Assembly (NCBI GenBank): GCA_007122945.1
Contig: SKSP01000424.1
Span: 1 to 8,178 of the forward strand
Reading direction: 5' to 3'
Length of the DNA: 8,178 bases
From: Ilumatobacteraceae bacterium
GTDB lineage: Bacteria; Actinomycetota; Acidimicrobiia; Acidimicrobiales; Ilumatobacteraceae
Shown here: piece by piece, positions 1 to 8,178 of the stretch
Numbering within the stretch: the first letter of the stretch is position 1
Layout: each line of letters opens with the position of its first letter
Notes under the pieces: model-generated
The model's input: the letters and a program-made list of their open reading frames with translations, nothing else
Told to the model about the DNA's origin: nothing
The model's database searches: none
Made by a program: the position numbers and the translations under genes

Positions 1-3827
<3,827 letters not shown>

Positions 3828-3876
3828 CACGAGCAACGCACCGACGACCGGACCCGACGTGGGGCGGGGTCGAGCC

Positions 3877-4044
3877 ATGACGACCGGACCGGCCGAACCG
3901 GTCGATGGCGCGACGCCGCCCCACGTGCGCGTGTTGGGCCCGTGCGTGGTCGTCGACCCCGACGGCGTCGAGCGGTCACCGTCGCCGTCGACGCCGATGA
4001 CCGGGCACGCGTGGCCGCGGCCGCCAGCCTCGGGCACTCGATGA
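3877..4044 (+). pseudogene. N-terminal remnant of a SARP/BTAD-type transcriptional regulator
   Basis: An ATG at 3877 follows a G-rich stretch (ggggcggggt, 3861-3870) with a 6-base gap, a plausible ribosome binding site. The reading frame gives a short leader and then HVRVLGPCVVVDPDGVER. This resembles the first strand of SARP (AfsR/BTAD-type) winged-helix DNA-binding domains, which typically begin (V)RVLGP-x-V-x-DG. After residue ~34 (about position 3978) the similarity stops, low-complexity Pro/Ser sequence follows, and the frame ends at the TGA at 4042-4044 after 55 codons. The winged helix, the BTAD and any ATPase domain are missing. In the family the C-terminal helical part lies hundreds of residues further on. 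Here it begins within about 100 bases in a different frame, which points to internal deletion plus frameshift. The assignment rests on one short motif, so chance resemblance is possible. Confidence 0.5.
3881..3904. repeat. Inverted repeat downstream of rpoC
   Basis: A perfect 7-bp inverted repeat: CGACCGG at 3881-3887 and CCGGTCG at 3898-3904, separated by 10 bases. It lies 54 bases after the rpoC stop. It could be a T-tract-free terminator-like hairpin for the rpoBC transcript or simple GC-rich dyad symmetry. It overlaps the putative start of the degenerate regulator gene, so it may also just be old coding sequence. Confidence 0.3.
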
Positions 4045-4967
4045 CGGGTGCCGTCGAACGGTGTCGCGAGCTGTTCGTGCGAGCGATGGGCGATGCCGCT
4101 TCCGAGGAGGTCCGACGGCAGATCCTGCCGTTCGCCTACCTGGCACTCGGGACACCGCAGGACCTCGATCTGCGAGCGGCGGCGGCCGACGAACTGCTCG
4201 AGCTCGGTCCGGCCGCGTCCGATCCGGTCGCGTGTTTCGAGGCGCGGCACCTGACGTTCTCGGTGGCGCTCCAGCGCGCCGACGGCCGGGTCGCCCGGGC
4301 GCACCTCGACGAGATGCTGGCGCTCGTGGATCAGGTCGGCGACGTCGGCAGACGGTGGGCCTTGCTGTACCAGCTCGCCGCGGTCGCCCATCTCGACGAC
4401 GAGCTCGAGCGCAGCGAGCGGATCAGCGAGGACGCCCTGACCCTGTTCGCTCCGGTGTCAGCGGCTCGCGCCCTCGCCGCCCACGGCGGCCAGCTCCTCG
4501 CGATCCGTCTCGCTCAGGGACGCCTCTCCGAACTCGCCGACACCTTCGCGCTGATGGTGGCCGAGCAGCCGGAGGTGCCGGCATGGCATGCCGCCCTGTC
4601 GTTGGCGCTCGTCGGAGAGGACGACGAACGGGCCGACACGCATGCGCGGCGGGCGCTCGAGGACGTGCCGCTCGACTTCTTGTGGTTGGCCTCCCACGTG
4701 ATCGGCGGTCGAGCGGCGGCGGCGGTCGGCGACCGGACGACTGCCGAGGCGTACCGCGACCGCCTGGCTCCGTGGTCGGGTCGTGCCTGCTGGCAGGGCA
4801 CGTGCTCGTACGGGCCGGTCGACACCGCGCTCGCCCTCTTGCACCGCCGCCTGGACGACGTGGAACGGGCCGAGGAACACGCCCGTCGGGCGCTCGCCGT
4901 CGTCGACCGTCTCGACGCGCCGGTGTTCCGACGCGATCTGGCCGAGGCGGGTCTCGCCGCCGAGTGA
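3942..4967 (+). CDS. TPR-like helical-repeat protein, probable orphaned C-terminus of a SARP/LuxR-type regulator
   Basis: An open frame of up to 341 codons. The part from about residue 34 is Ala/Leu-rich amphipathic helix pairs, as in tetratricopeptide-like domains. The C-terminal third (residues ~236-330) follows a pattern I recognise from the C-termini of AAA/LuxR/SARP multidomain regulators: a Pro-x-Asp-(x)-Leu-Trp-Leu-Ala turn (243-250), a 'GD..TAEAYRDRLAPWSGR' block (263-281), GPVDTALALL (291-300), then AEEHARRAL and LDAPVFRRDLA. No DNA-binding or ATP-binding motif is present. The GTG start at 3942 gives an Arg-rich leader (MRGRRPRRRR) that looks like out-of-frame sequence of the upstream regulator remnant. 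The ATG at 4041 (residue 34) begins the protein-like part but has no clear ribosome binding site. The gene is therefore best read as the surviving 3' part of a broken regulator; the clean frame suggests recent damage or retained function. It converges on the minus-strand hydrolase with a 17-base gap. Confidence 0.55.
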   Translation: MRGRRPRRRRAVTVAVDADDRARVAAAASLGHSMTGAVERCRELFVRAMGDAASEEVRRQILPFAYLALGTPQDLDLRAAAADELLELGPAASDPVACFEARHLTFSVALQRADGRVARAHLDEMLALVDQVGDVGRRWALLYQLAAVAHLDDELERSERISEDALTLFAPVSAARALAAHGGQLLAIRLAQGRLSELADTFALMVAEQPEVPAWHAALSLALVGEDDERADTHARRALEDVPLDFLWLASHVIGGRAAAAVGDRTTAEAYRDRLAPWSGRACWQGTCSYGPVDTALALLHRRLDDVERAEEHARRALAVVDRLDAPVFRRDLAEAGLAAE

Positions 4968-4983
4968 CGCCGAGATCGCGGCG
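4968..4983. terminator. Possible weak bidirectional hairpin between convergent genes
   Basis: The 17-base gap between the two converging stops holds CGCCG (4968-4972) and CGGCG (4979-4983) around a 6-base loop, a 5-bp GC stem. There is no T-tract on either side. The position between convergent genes fits a shared terminator, but the stem is short and such dyads are common at this GC content. Confidence 0.25.
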
Positions 4984-4984
4984 C

Positions 4985-6175
4985 TCAGGCCCCGGCGTCG
5001 ACGACGGAGACGACAGCGTCGATGAGGCGCTGGGCGCGCACGTCGCCGGCGAGGTTCGGCGCCATCTTGTTCATCGCGTAGGCGAACGTCAGCTCGCGCT
5101 CGGGCTGGGCGAACGCCACCGAACCGCCGGCGCCCGGGTGTCCGTAGCTGCCCGGCCCGGCGTACGTGGTGAACAACCCGTGGGTCATGAACCCCATCGA
5201 GAACGTGGTCGGCATCACGAGGCACAGGTCGGGTTCGCCGTCGGGGGTGACCCGGGTGCGCGCGAGCTCGCGGGTGGCGTCGTCGAGGAGTTGCACGTCG
5301 TCGACGGGAGCGAGGGTGGCGGCGTAGACCTTGGCGAGTGCGCCGGCCGTGGTGATCGCGTTGGCGGCCGGGATCTCGGCGGCGTGCACGTCGCGTCGGT
5401 TGAACGCTCCCTCGATCGAGAGCGCCCCGCTCAGCGTCAGCGCCCGTCCGCCACGGGTGTCGGGGCCGAGCACCTGCTGCATCAACGCCTTGGTCTCCTC
5501 GTCCAGCGAGTCGTCGTCGGGGACACCGAAGCCGCCGATGATCGGCGAGACCCGGTGCTCCTCGGACTCGGGCAGCCCGATCCACAGCTCGACGCCGAGC
5601 GGGTCGGCGATCTCGTCGGCCACGAAGCGTCCGAGCGTGCGGCCGTCGACCCGACGGACCAGCTCGCCGGCCAGCCAGCCGAACGTGACGGCGTGGTAGC
5701 CGTGCCCGCTGCCGATCGGCCACTCCGGTGCGGCGGCGGCGAGCCGGGCGGTGACCACTCCGAGGTCGAGTGCCTCCTCGAACGTGAGGCCGTCGATGCT
5801 GATCAGGCCGCACTGATGGCTGAGCAGCTGGGCGACGGTGGCGTCGCCCTTGCCCTCGGCGGCGAACTCCGGCCAGTAGGTGGCCACCGGCGCGTCGTAG
5901 TCGAGCAGGCCGCGCTGCACGCACATCGCCACGGCGATCGCCGTGATGCCCTTGGTCGTGCTGAACACCAGCTGCAACGTGTCTGCGTCGTAGGGCCGCT
6001 CGCCGCCCTCGTCGAACGCACCGCCGGCGACGTCGACCACGCACCGCCCCCGGTGGTACACGGCGACGGACGCCCCGACGTCGTCCCCGGCGGCGATGCT
6101 GGCGCCCAGCGCGTCGGCGACCGGCTGCCAACCGTCGGCGACGTGCCCGGCCACGTCGTTCCTGCGTTCGGTCAT
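4985..6175 (-). CDS. Class C beta-lactamase/esterase-family serine hydrolase
   Basis: A 396-residue protein of the beta-lactamase-related (class C/EstB-like esterase, DD-peptidase) fold. Motif 1 is S72-T-T-K75 in LVFSTTKGI, giving the nucleophile Ser72 and general base Lys75. Motif 2 is Tyr160 in GHGYHAVTFGWLAGEL, where the family has Y-x-N or Y-S. Motif 3 is replaced by H346-P-G348 in SYGHPGAGGS, as in many esterase-like members that lack the KTG of true beta-lactamases. These motifs favour a carboxylesterase or peptidase over antibiotic hydrolysis, but the substrate cannot be read from sequence. There is no signal peptide, so it is probably cytoplasmic. The start is set by an AGGAGG (complement of 6184-6189) 8 bases before the ATG. 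The frame stays open upstream to 6490, but that extension runs antisense through the rpsL leader and is not credible. The gene is divergent from rpsL and convergent with the helical-repeat gene, so it is probably a single-gene unit. Confidence 0.9.
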   Translation of the reverse strand: MTERRNDVAGHVADGWQPVADALGASIAAGDDVGASVAVYHRGRCVVDVAGGAFDEGGERPYDADTLQLVFSTTKGITAIAVAMCVQRGLLDYDAPVATYWPEFAAEGKGDATVAQLLSHQCGLISIDGLTFEEALDLGVVTARLAAAAPEWPIGSGHGYHAVTFGWLAGELVRRVDGRTLGRFVADEIADPLGVELWIGLPESEEHRVSPIIGGFGVPDDDSLDEETKALMQQVLGPDTRGGRALTLSGALSIEGAFNRRDVHAAEIPAANAITTAGALAKVYAATLAPVDDVQLLDDATRELARTRVTPDGEPDLCLVMPTTFSMGFMTHGLFTTYAGPGSYGHPGAGGSVAFAQPERELTFAYAMNKMAPNLAGDVRAQRLIDAVVSVVDAGA

Positions 6176-6183
6176 CGGTGGGA

Positions 6184-6189
6184 CCTCCT
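6184..6189 (-). promoter_or_regulatory. Ribosome binding site of the serine hydrolase
   Basis: The plus strand reads cctcct, so the minus strand carries a perfect AGGAGG, 8 bases upstream of the ATG ending at 6175. This decides the start against the longer open frame. Confidence 0.8.
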
Positions 6190-6278
6190 GGTCGGCGTGG
6201 CGGCGATGACCGCTCGGTCGTCGCCGGGTGACATCGTGGCATCGTTCCCCCGCCGCCGCGGCAGCGGACGAGACCGGG

Positions 6279-6307
6279 TTGGCTCCGGTGTCGCGCCGCC
6301 ATAACAT
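6279..6307 (+). promoter_or_regulatory. Predicted housekeeping-sigma promoter of the rpsL operon
   Basis: A -35-like TTGGCT (6279-6284) and a -10-like TAACAT (6302-6307) are separated by exactly 17 bases. Each matches 4 of 6 positions of the TTGACA/TATAAT consensus. The -10 sits in one of the few AT-rich patches of the intergenic region. Transcription would start near 6314, giving a leader of about 73 bases before the rpsL GTG. It implies that rpsL-rpsG has its own promoter and does not depend on read-through from rpoC, which fits the minus-strand gene lying in between. Confidence 0.6.
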
Positions 6308-6318
6308 TGCAGGGTCCT

Positions 6319-6367
6319 GTGTGCCGCTCGCGGTGCGCAGCAACAGATTTCGCGAGTTCGAGCACAC
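6319..6367 (+). promoter_or_regulatory. Structured 5' leader of rpsL with mutually exclusive hairpins
   Basis: The left arm GTGTGCCGCTCGCG (6319-6332) can pair in full with 6351-6367: GCACAC at 6362-6367, CG at 6359-6360 and CGCGAG at 6351-6356. This makes 14 base pairs, with bulges only at 6361 and 6357-6358 and an 18-base loop. The same left arm can instead fold locally: 6319-6326 with 6331-6338 gives eight pairs, three of them G-U, around the tetraloop CTCG. The two folds exclude each other. The structure begins a few bases after the predicted transcription start and ends 8 bases before the GGAG ribosome binding site. It is a candidate for control of the ribosomal protein operon. No known riboswitch or leader class was recognised. 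Confidence 0.45.
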
Positions 6368-6375
6368 CGACGTAC

Positions 6376-6379
6376 GGAG
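6376..6379 (+). promoter_or_regulatory. Ribosome binding site fixing the rpsL GTG start
   Basis: GGAG at 6376-6379 lies 7 bases before the GTG at 6387. It supports that GTG as the start rather than the in-frame upstream start at 6228, which would add 53 non-homologous residues. Confidence 0.7.
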
Positions 6380-6386
6380 ACATTGC

Positions 6387-6758
6387 GTGCCAACCATCCA
6401 GCAGCTCGTCCGACAGGGACGTTCGACGAAGTTCACCAAGAACAAGACGCCGGCCCTGAAGGGCTCGCCGCAGCGTCGTGGGGTGTGCACACGCGTCTAC
6501 ACGACCACCCCGAAGAAGCCGAACTCGGCGCTGCGCAAGGTCGCCCGCGTCCGCCTGTCGAGCGGCATCGAGGTCACGGCCTACATCCCGGGCGAGGGCC
6601 ACAACCTGCAGGAGCACTCGATCGTGCTCGTGCGCGGCGGTCGTGTCCGCGACCTGCCCGGTGTCCGCTACAAGATCATCCGTGGGGCGCTCGACGCCGC
6701 CGGCGTGAAGAACCGCAAGCAGTCGCGCAGCCGTTACGGCGCCAAGAGCGAGAAGTGA
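6387..6758 (+). CDS. rpsL: 30S ribosomal protein S12
   Basis: A 123-residue S12, the decoding-centre protein of the small subunit that contributes to tRNA selection accuracy and is the classical streptomycin-resistance locus. The GTG start gives MPTIQQLVRQGR, exactly the family N-terminus. Signature blocks are KGSPQRRGVCTRVYTTTPKK (25-44), PNSALRKVARVRL (45-57), AYIPGEGHNLQEHS (65-78) and the C-terminal VKNRKQSRSRYGAK. Lys43 is conserved. Position 88, normally Lys in the RVKDLPG loop (M. tuberculosis numbering), is Arg (codon CGC, 6648-6650). The next residue, Asp89, the target of RimO methylthiolation in other bacteria, is kept. rpsG follows after 6 bases, so the two are co-transcribed. Expression is probably driven by the promoter at 6279-6307 and may be controlled by the leader structure. 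Confidence 0.98.
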   Translation: MPTIQQLVRQGRSTKFTKNKTPALKGSPQRRGVCTRVYTTTPKKPNSALRKVARVRLSSGIEVTAYIPGEGHNLQEHSIVLVRGGRVRDLPGVRYKIIRGALDAAGVKNRKQSRSRYGAKSEK

Positions 6759-6764
6759 GCACCG

Positions 6765-7235
6765 ATGCCTCGTAAGGGTCCCGCCCCCCGTCGTGATCTC
6801 GTCGCCGATCCGATCTACCGGTCGGTCCAGGTGACGCAGCTGATCAACAAGGTGATGTTGCACGGCAAGCGCAGCATCGCCGAGAAGATCGTGTACGACG
6901 CGATGTCGATCATCGAGGCCAAGACCGAGGAACCGGCGATCGACACCGTCAAGCGGGCGATCGAGAACGTCAAGCCGCCCCTCGAGGTGCGCAGCCGTCG
7001 CGTCGGCGGCGCCACGTACCAGGTGCCCGTCGAGGTGCGCCCGCGTCGGGCCACCACGCTCGCCATCCGCTGGATCGTCGACTTCGCCCGTGCTCGTCGC
7101 GAGAAGACGATGGCCGAGTGCTTGGCGAACGAGATCCTCGACGCGGCCAACGGTCTCGGCGCGGCGATGAAGCGTCGCGACGACATGCAGAAGATGGCCG
7201 AGTCGAACAAGGCCTTCGCCCACTACCGCTGGTGA
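6765..7235 (+). CDS. rpsG: 30S ribosomal protein S7
   Basis: A 156-residue S7, the family's usual length. It is a primary binder of the 16S rRNA 3' domain, nucleates assembly of the 30S head and lines the E site. MPRKGPAPRRDLVADPIY is the typical actinobacterial start. Recognisable blocks follow: LINKVMLHGKRSIAEKIVYDA (residues 26-46), PPLEVRSRRVGGATYQVPVEV (71-91), a central RWIVDFARARREKTMAECLANEI and the terminal NKAFAHYRW. The ATG lies 6 bases after the rpsL stop. The likely ribosome binding site (gaagtgag) overlaps the rpsL stop, suggesting translational coupling. Unusually, fusA does not follow at once: about 850 bases with a repeat array and a CBS-domain gene intervene. The stop codon lies inside a small GGTGA/TCACC dyad (7231-7245). 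Confidence 0.98.
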   Translation: MPRKGPAPRRDLVADPIYRSVQVTQLINKVMLHGKRSIAEKIVYDAMSIIEAKTEEPAIDTVKRAIENVKPPLEVRSRRVGGATYQVPVEVRPRRATTLAIRWIVDFARARREKTMAECLANEILDAANGLGAAMKRRDDMQKMAESNKAFAHYRW

Positions 7236-7239
7236 CGTC

Positions 7240-7415
7240 TTCACCGGCGGTGGAGTGACTCTGTGTCGCTGGCTGCCGGTCGGGGCGGCGCTGGGTGACT
7301 CTGTGTCGCTGGGGTGCTGATGGGGGTGGGGTTCACCGGCGGTGGAGTGACTCTGTGTCGCTGGCTGCCGGTCGGGGCGGCGCTGGGCGACTCTGTGTCG
7401 CTGGGGTGCTGATGG
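7240..7415. repeat. Tandem direct repeat, two 84-base copies with 92-base period
   Basis: Bases 7240-7323 recur at 7332-7415 with a single difference (T at 7296, C at 7388). A degraded third unit seems to begin near 7423 (ttccggggtggagt), about 92 bases later. Each unit contains two copies of an 18-base element. The stretch from the rpsG stop to the CBS gene (288 bases) has no plausible coding sequence. Reading frames through it, for example on the minus strand, only translate the repeats. Confidence 0.95.
7255..7404. repeat. Four copies of an 18-bp dyad element
   Basis: GTGACTCTGTGTCGCTGG occurs at 7255-7272, 7295-7312 and 7347-7364, and with one change (GCGAC instead of GTGAC) at 7387-7404. 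Start-to-start spacings are 40, 52 and 40 bases. Each contains inverted arms around TCTGT: G(T/C)GAC and GTCGC, extended to AGTGAC/GTCGCT in copies 1 and 3. In copies 1-3 one position would be a G-U pair in RNA; in copy 4 the arms are perfect. It could act as a small RNA stem-loop, an operator for a dimeric regulator or a dispersed intergenic repeat. No function is established. Confidence 0.85.
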
Positions 7416-7470
7416 CGCCGGGTTCCGGGGTGGAGTCGCCGGCGCCGTGCGGGGGTGATCACGAGTGCAC

Positions 7471-7476
7471 TATCCT
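7471..7476 (+). promoter_or_regulatory. Possible -10 element for the CBS-domain gene
   Basis: TATCCT fits the TAnnnT pattern of actinobacterial -10 boxes and lies 47 bases before the ATG at 7524, in an otherwise very GC-rich stretch. There is no convincing -35 box at the expected distance. It would allow expression of the CBS gene independent of rpsG. Confidence 0.35.
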
Positions 7477-7523
7477 GGCGGGTGGGGGACGACACCGTTG
7501 ACGTGCTCGACCGGGGGTCCGAC

Positions 7524-7961
7524 ATGAACGTGCAATCCATCTTGGCGGCGAAGGGGTCCGACGTGGCGACCATCGCCCAGGCGTCCACTCTCGCCGACGC
7601 GGTCCAGCAACTGCGCGACCGGGGCATCGGCGCGCTGGTGGTCTCGAGCGACGATCGGGCGATCGAGGGGATCTTGTCCGAACGCGACGTCACTCGGTCG
7701 CTCGCCGCCCACGGCGCGAGCGCGCTCGGGCGCACCGTCGGGTCGGCGATGTCGACCGACGTGGTCACGTGTTCGAGCGCCGACGGTGTGGAGCGGCTGA
7801 TGATGCTCATGACCGATCGCCGGATCCGTCACCTCCCGGTGGTCGACGACGACGGTCACCTCGCCGGCATCATCTCGATCGGCGACGTCGTCAAGAGCCG
7901 CCTGAGCGAGCTCGAGAGCGAGAACAAGGCGCTGTTCGAGTACATCACCCACGGCCGCTGA
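7524..7961 (+). CDS. Small CBS-domain pair protein
   Basis: A 145-residue protein made almost only of two CBS domains, which together form a Bateman module that usually binds adenine nucleotides such as AMP, ATP or NADH. CBS1 is about residues 14-61 (DVATI...GALVVSSDDRAIEGILSERDVTRSLA). CBS2 is about 78-126 (TDVVTCSSADGVERLMMLMTDRRIRHLPVV...GIISIGDVVKSRL). The G-x-x-S-x-x-D nucleotide-binding signatures are G49-S52-D55 and G115-S118-D121. A charged C-terminal helix (SELESENKALFEYI) is typical of this stand-alone family. No catalytic domain is attached, so it is probably a nucleotide-sensing or redox-sensing accessory protein whose partner cannot be named. The ATG at 7524 follows GGGGG (7513-7517) by 6 bases and matches the family N-terminus. 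The in-frame GTG at 7455 would add 23 residues of non-family sequence. Its position between rpsG and fusA is unusual. Confidence 0.93.
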   Translation: MNVQSILAAKGSDVATIAQASTLADAVQQLRDRGIGALVVSSDDRAIEGILSERDVTRSLAAHGASALGRTVGSAMSTDVVTCSSADGVERLMMLMTDRRIRHLPVVDDDGHLAGIISIGDVVKSRLSELESENKALFEYITHGR

Positions 7962-8002
7962 GCGCCCCTCGGTTCCTCGTGGGGAGCCGGTCCGTGCGGC
8001 GA

Positions 8003-8008
8003 TACACT
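8003..8008 (+). promoter_or_regulatory. Possible -10 element for fusA
   Basis: TACACT fits the TAnnnT pattern and lies 79 bases before the fusA ATG, in the 126-base gap after the CBS gene. No good -35 is visible. Downstream are two small dyads: GCAC/GTGC at 8010-8020, and CGGTG/CACCG around GTC in the stretch just after 8025. A separate fusA promoter would make sense because the CBS gene and repeats split the operon, but the evidence is weak. Confidence 0.3.
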
Positions 8009-8071
8009 TGCACGCCGTGCCTGTGGGCGGTGGTCCACCGGCGCGACCCGACTCCTCCCCCCACCTGATCC

Positions 8072-8077
8072 AGGAAG
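8072..8077 (+). promoter_or_regulatory. Ribosome binding site of fusA
   Basis: AGGAAG ends 10 bases before the ATG at 8088. This is slightly long spacing but the only purine-rich match upstream of the start. Confidence 0.55.
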
Positions 8078-8087
8078 TTGATCCACG

Positions 8088-8178
8088 ATGGCCAAGCGAG
8101 AGTTCCCGCTCGAGCGCACCCGCAACATCGGCATCATGGCGCACATCGACGCCGGCAAGACGACGACGACGGAGCGCA
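8088..8178 (+). CDS. fusA: Elongation factor G, N-terminus only (3' end outside window)
   Basis: The first 30 codons of a translational GTPase, cut by the right edge. They read MAKREFPLERTRNIGIMAHI, followed by DAGKTTTTER. The P-loop (G1) AHIDAGKT at residues 18-25 binds the GTP phosphates, and the RNIGIMAHIDAGKTTTTER block is diagnostic for EF-G, which drives ribosomal translocation. Its place after rpsL and rpsG fits the str operon order; tuf would be expected next. The N-terminal REFPLERTRN differs somewhat from Mycobacterium and Streptomyces EF-G, in line with another actinobacterial class. LepA or TypA would differ in this N-terminal block. Confidence 0.95.
   Translation, partial: MAKREFPLERTRNIGIMAHIDAGKTTTTER

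Noticed and set aside
4061..6304. Very long plus-strand open frame (747 codons)
   Set aside because: It is an Arg/Gly/Ala-rich shadow running out of frame through the helical-repeat gene and antisense to the hydrolase. It has no recognisable domain and arises from high GC.
6176..6310. Minus-strand promoter for the hydrolase
   Set aside because: The only AT-rich patch (complement TGTTAT near 6302-6307) coincides with the rpsL -10 and has no matching -35. No supported call is possible.
6228..6386. N-terminal extension of rpsL from 6228
   Set aside because: It would read through the predicted promoter and leader. S12 begins MPTIQQLV, and a GGAG sits 7 bases before the GTG at 6387.
6176..6490. 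N-terminal extension of the hydrolase to position 6490
   Set aside because: The perfect AGGAGG and family-like N-terminus support the ATG ending at 6175. The extension is antisense to the rpsL promoter, leader and first codons.
4458..7244. Very long minus-strand open frame (928 codons)
   Set aside because: It crosses the hydrolase in a wrong frame and runs antisense through rpsL and rpsG. Low-complexity Arg/Ala/Pro composition marks it as a shadow.
7240..7415. CRISPR array
   Set aside because: Only four 18-base elements are present. The sequences between them are themselves repeated rather than unique, and no cas genes are near.
7241..7810. Minus-strand protein across the repeats (repeated SDTES/QRHRV pattern)
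   Set aside because: The pattern is just the translated DNA repeat, and the rest is antisense to the CBS gene. No ribosome binding site or family match.
7962..8000. Terminator after the CBS gene (CCCC/GGGG around cggttcctcg)
   Set aside because: The stem is only 4-5 bp with a long loop and no T-tract, which is not enough to call.

Overview
This window is a GC-rich chromosomal segment spanning the rpoC to str-operon region. It suggests a high-GC actinobacterium. The best guess is the class Acidimicrobiia (Ilumatobacter-like), because RpoC, RpsL, RpsG and the start of EF-G read as actinobacterial but not as typical Mycobacterium or Streptomyces proteins. That placement is an inference from remembered sequences, not from a search.

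Layout from left to right. (1) Positions 1-3827 hold rpoC, missing about 25 N-terminal codons off the left edge; the active site and both zinc sites are intact. (2) Positions 3877-4967 hold what looks like the wreck of a large SARP/BTAD-type regulator. A short N-terminal piece of the DNA-binding domain lies in one frame, followed in another frame by an open C-terminal helical-repeat (TPR-like) segment. (3) Positions 4985-6175 on the minus strand encode a class C beta-lactamase/esterase-fold serine hydrolase with its own strong ribosome binding site. (4) Positions 6176-6386 are the divergent control region. It carries a recognisable housekeeping promoter for rpsL, followed by a leader that can form a 14-bp stem or a competing shorter hairpin. 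(5) Positions 6387-7235 hold rpsL and rpsG, tightly spaced. (6) Positions 7236-7523 are non-coding and contain a 92-bp-period tandem repeat with four copies of an 18-bp dyad element. (7) Positions 7524-7961 encode a small two-CBS-domain protein inserted in the middle of the str operon. (8) Position 8088 to the right edge is the start of fusA (EF-G).

The core genes (rpoC, rpsL, rpsG, fusA) serve transcription and translation and are normally close together. Here the order is kept but two accessory insertions interrupt it: regulator remnant plus hydrolase between rpoC and rpsL, and repeats plus CBS protein between rpsG and fusA. I see no clearly new multi-gene system. The points most worth a second look are a natural Arg at RpsL position 88 (the position of the classical streptomycin-resistance substitution K88R), the switch-like rpsL leader structure, the dyad repeat array behind rpsG, the CBS gene inside the str operon, and the decayed SARP regulator.
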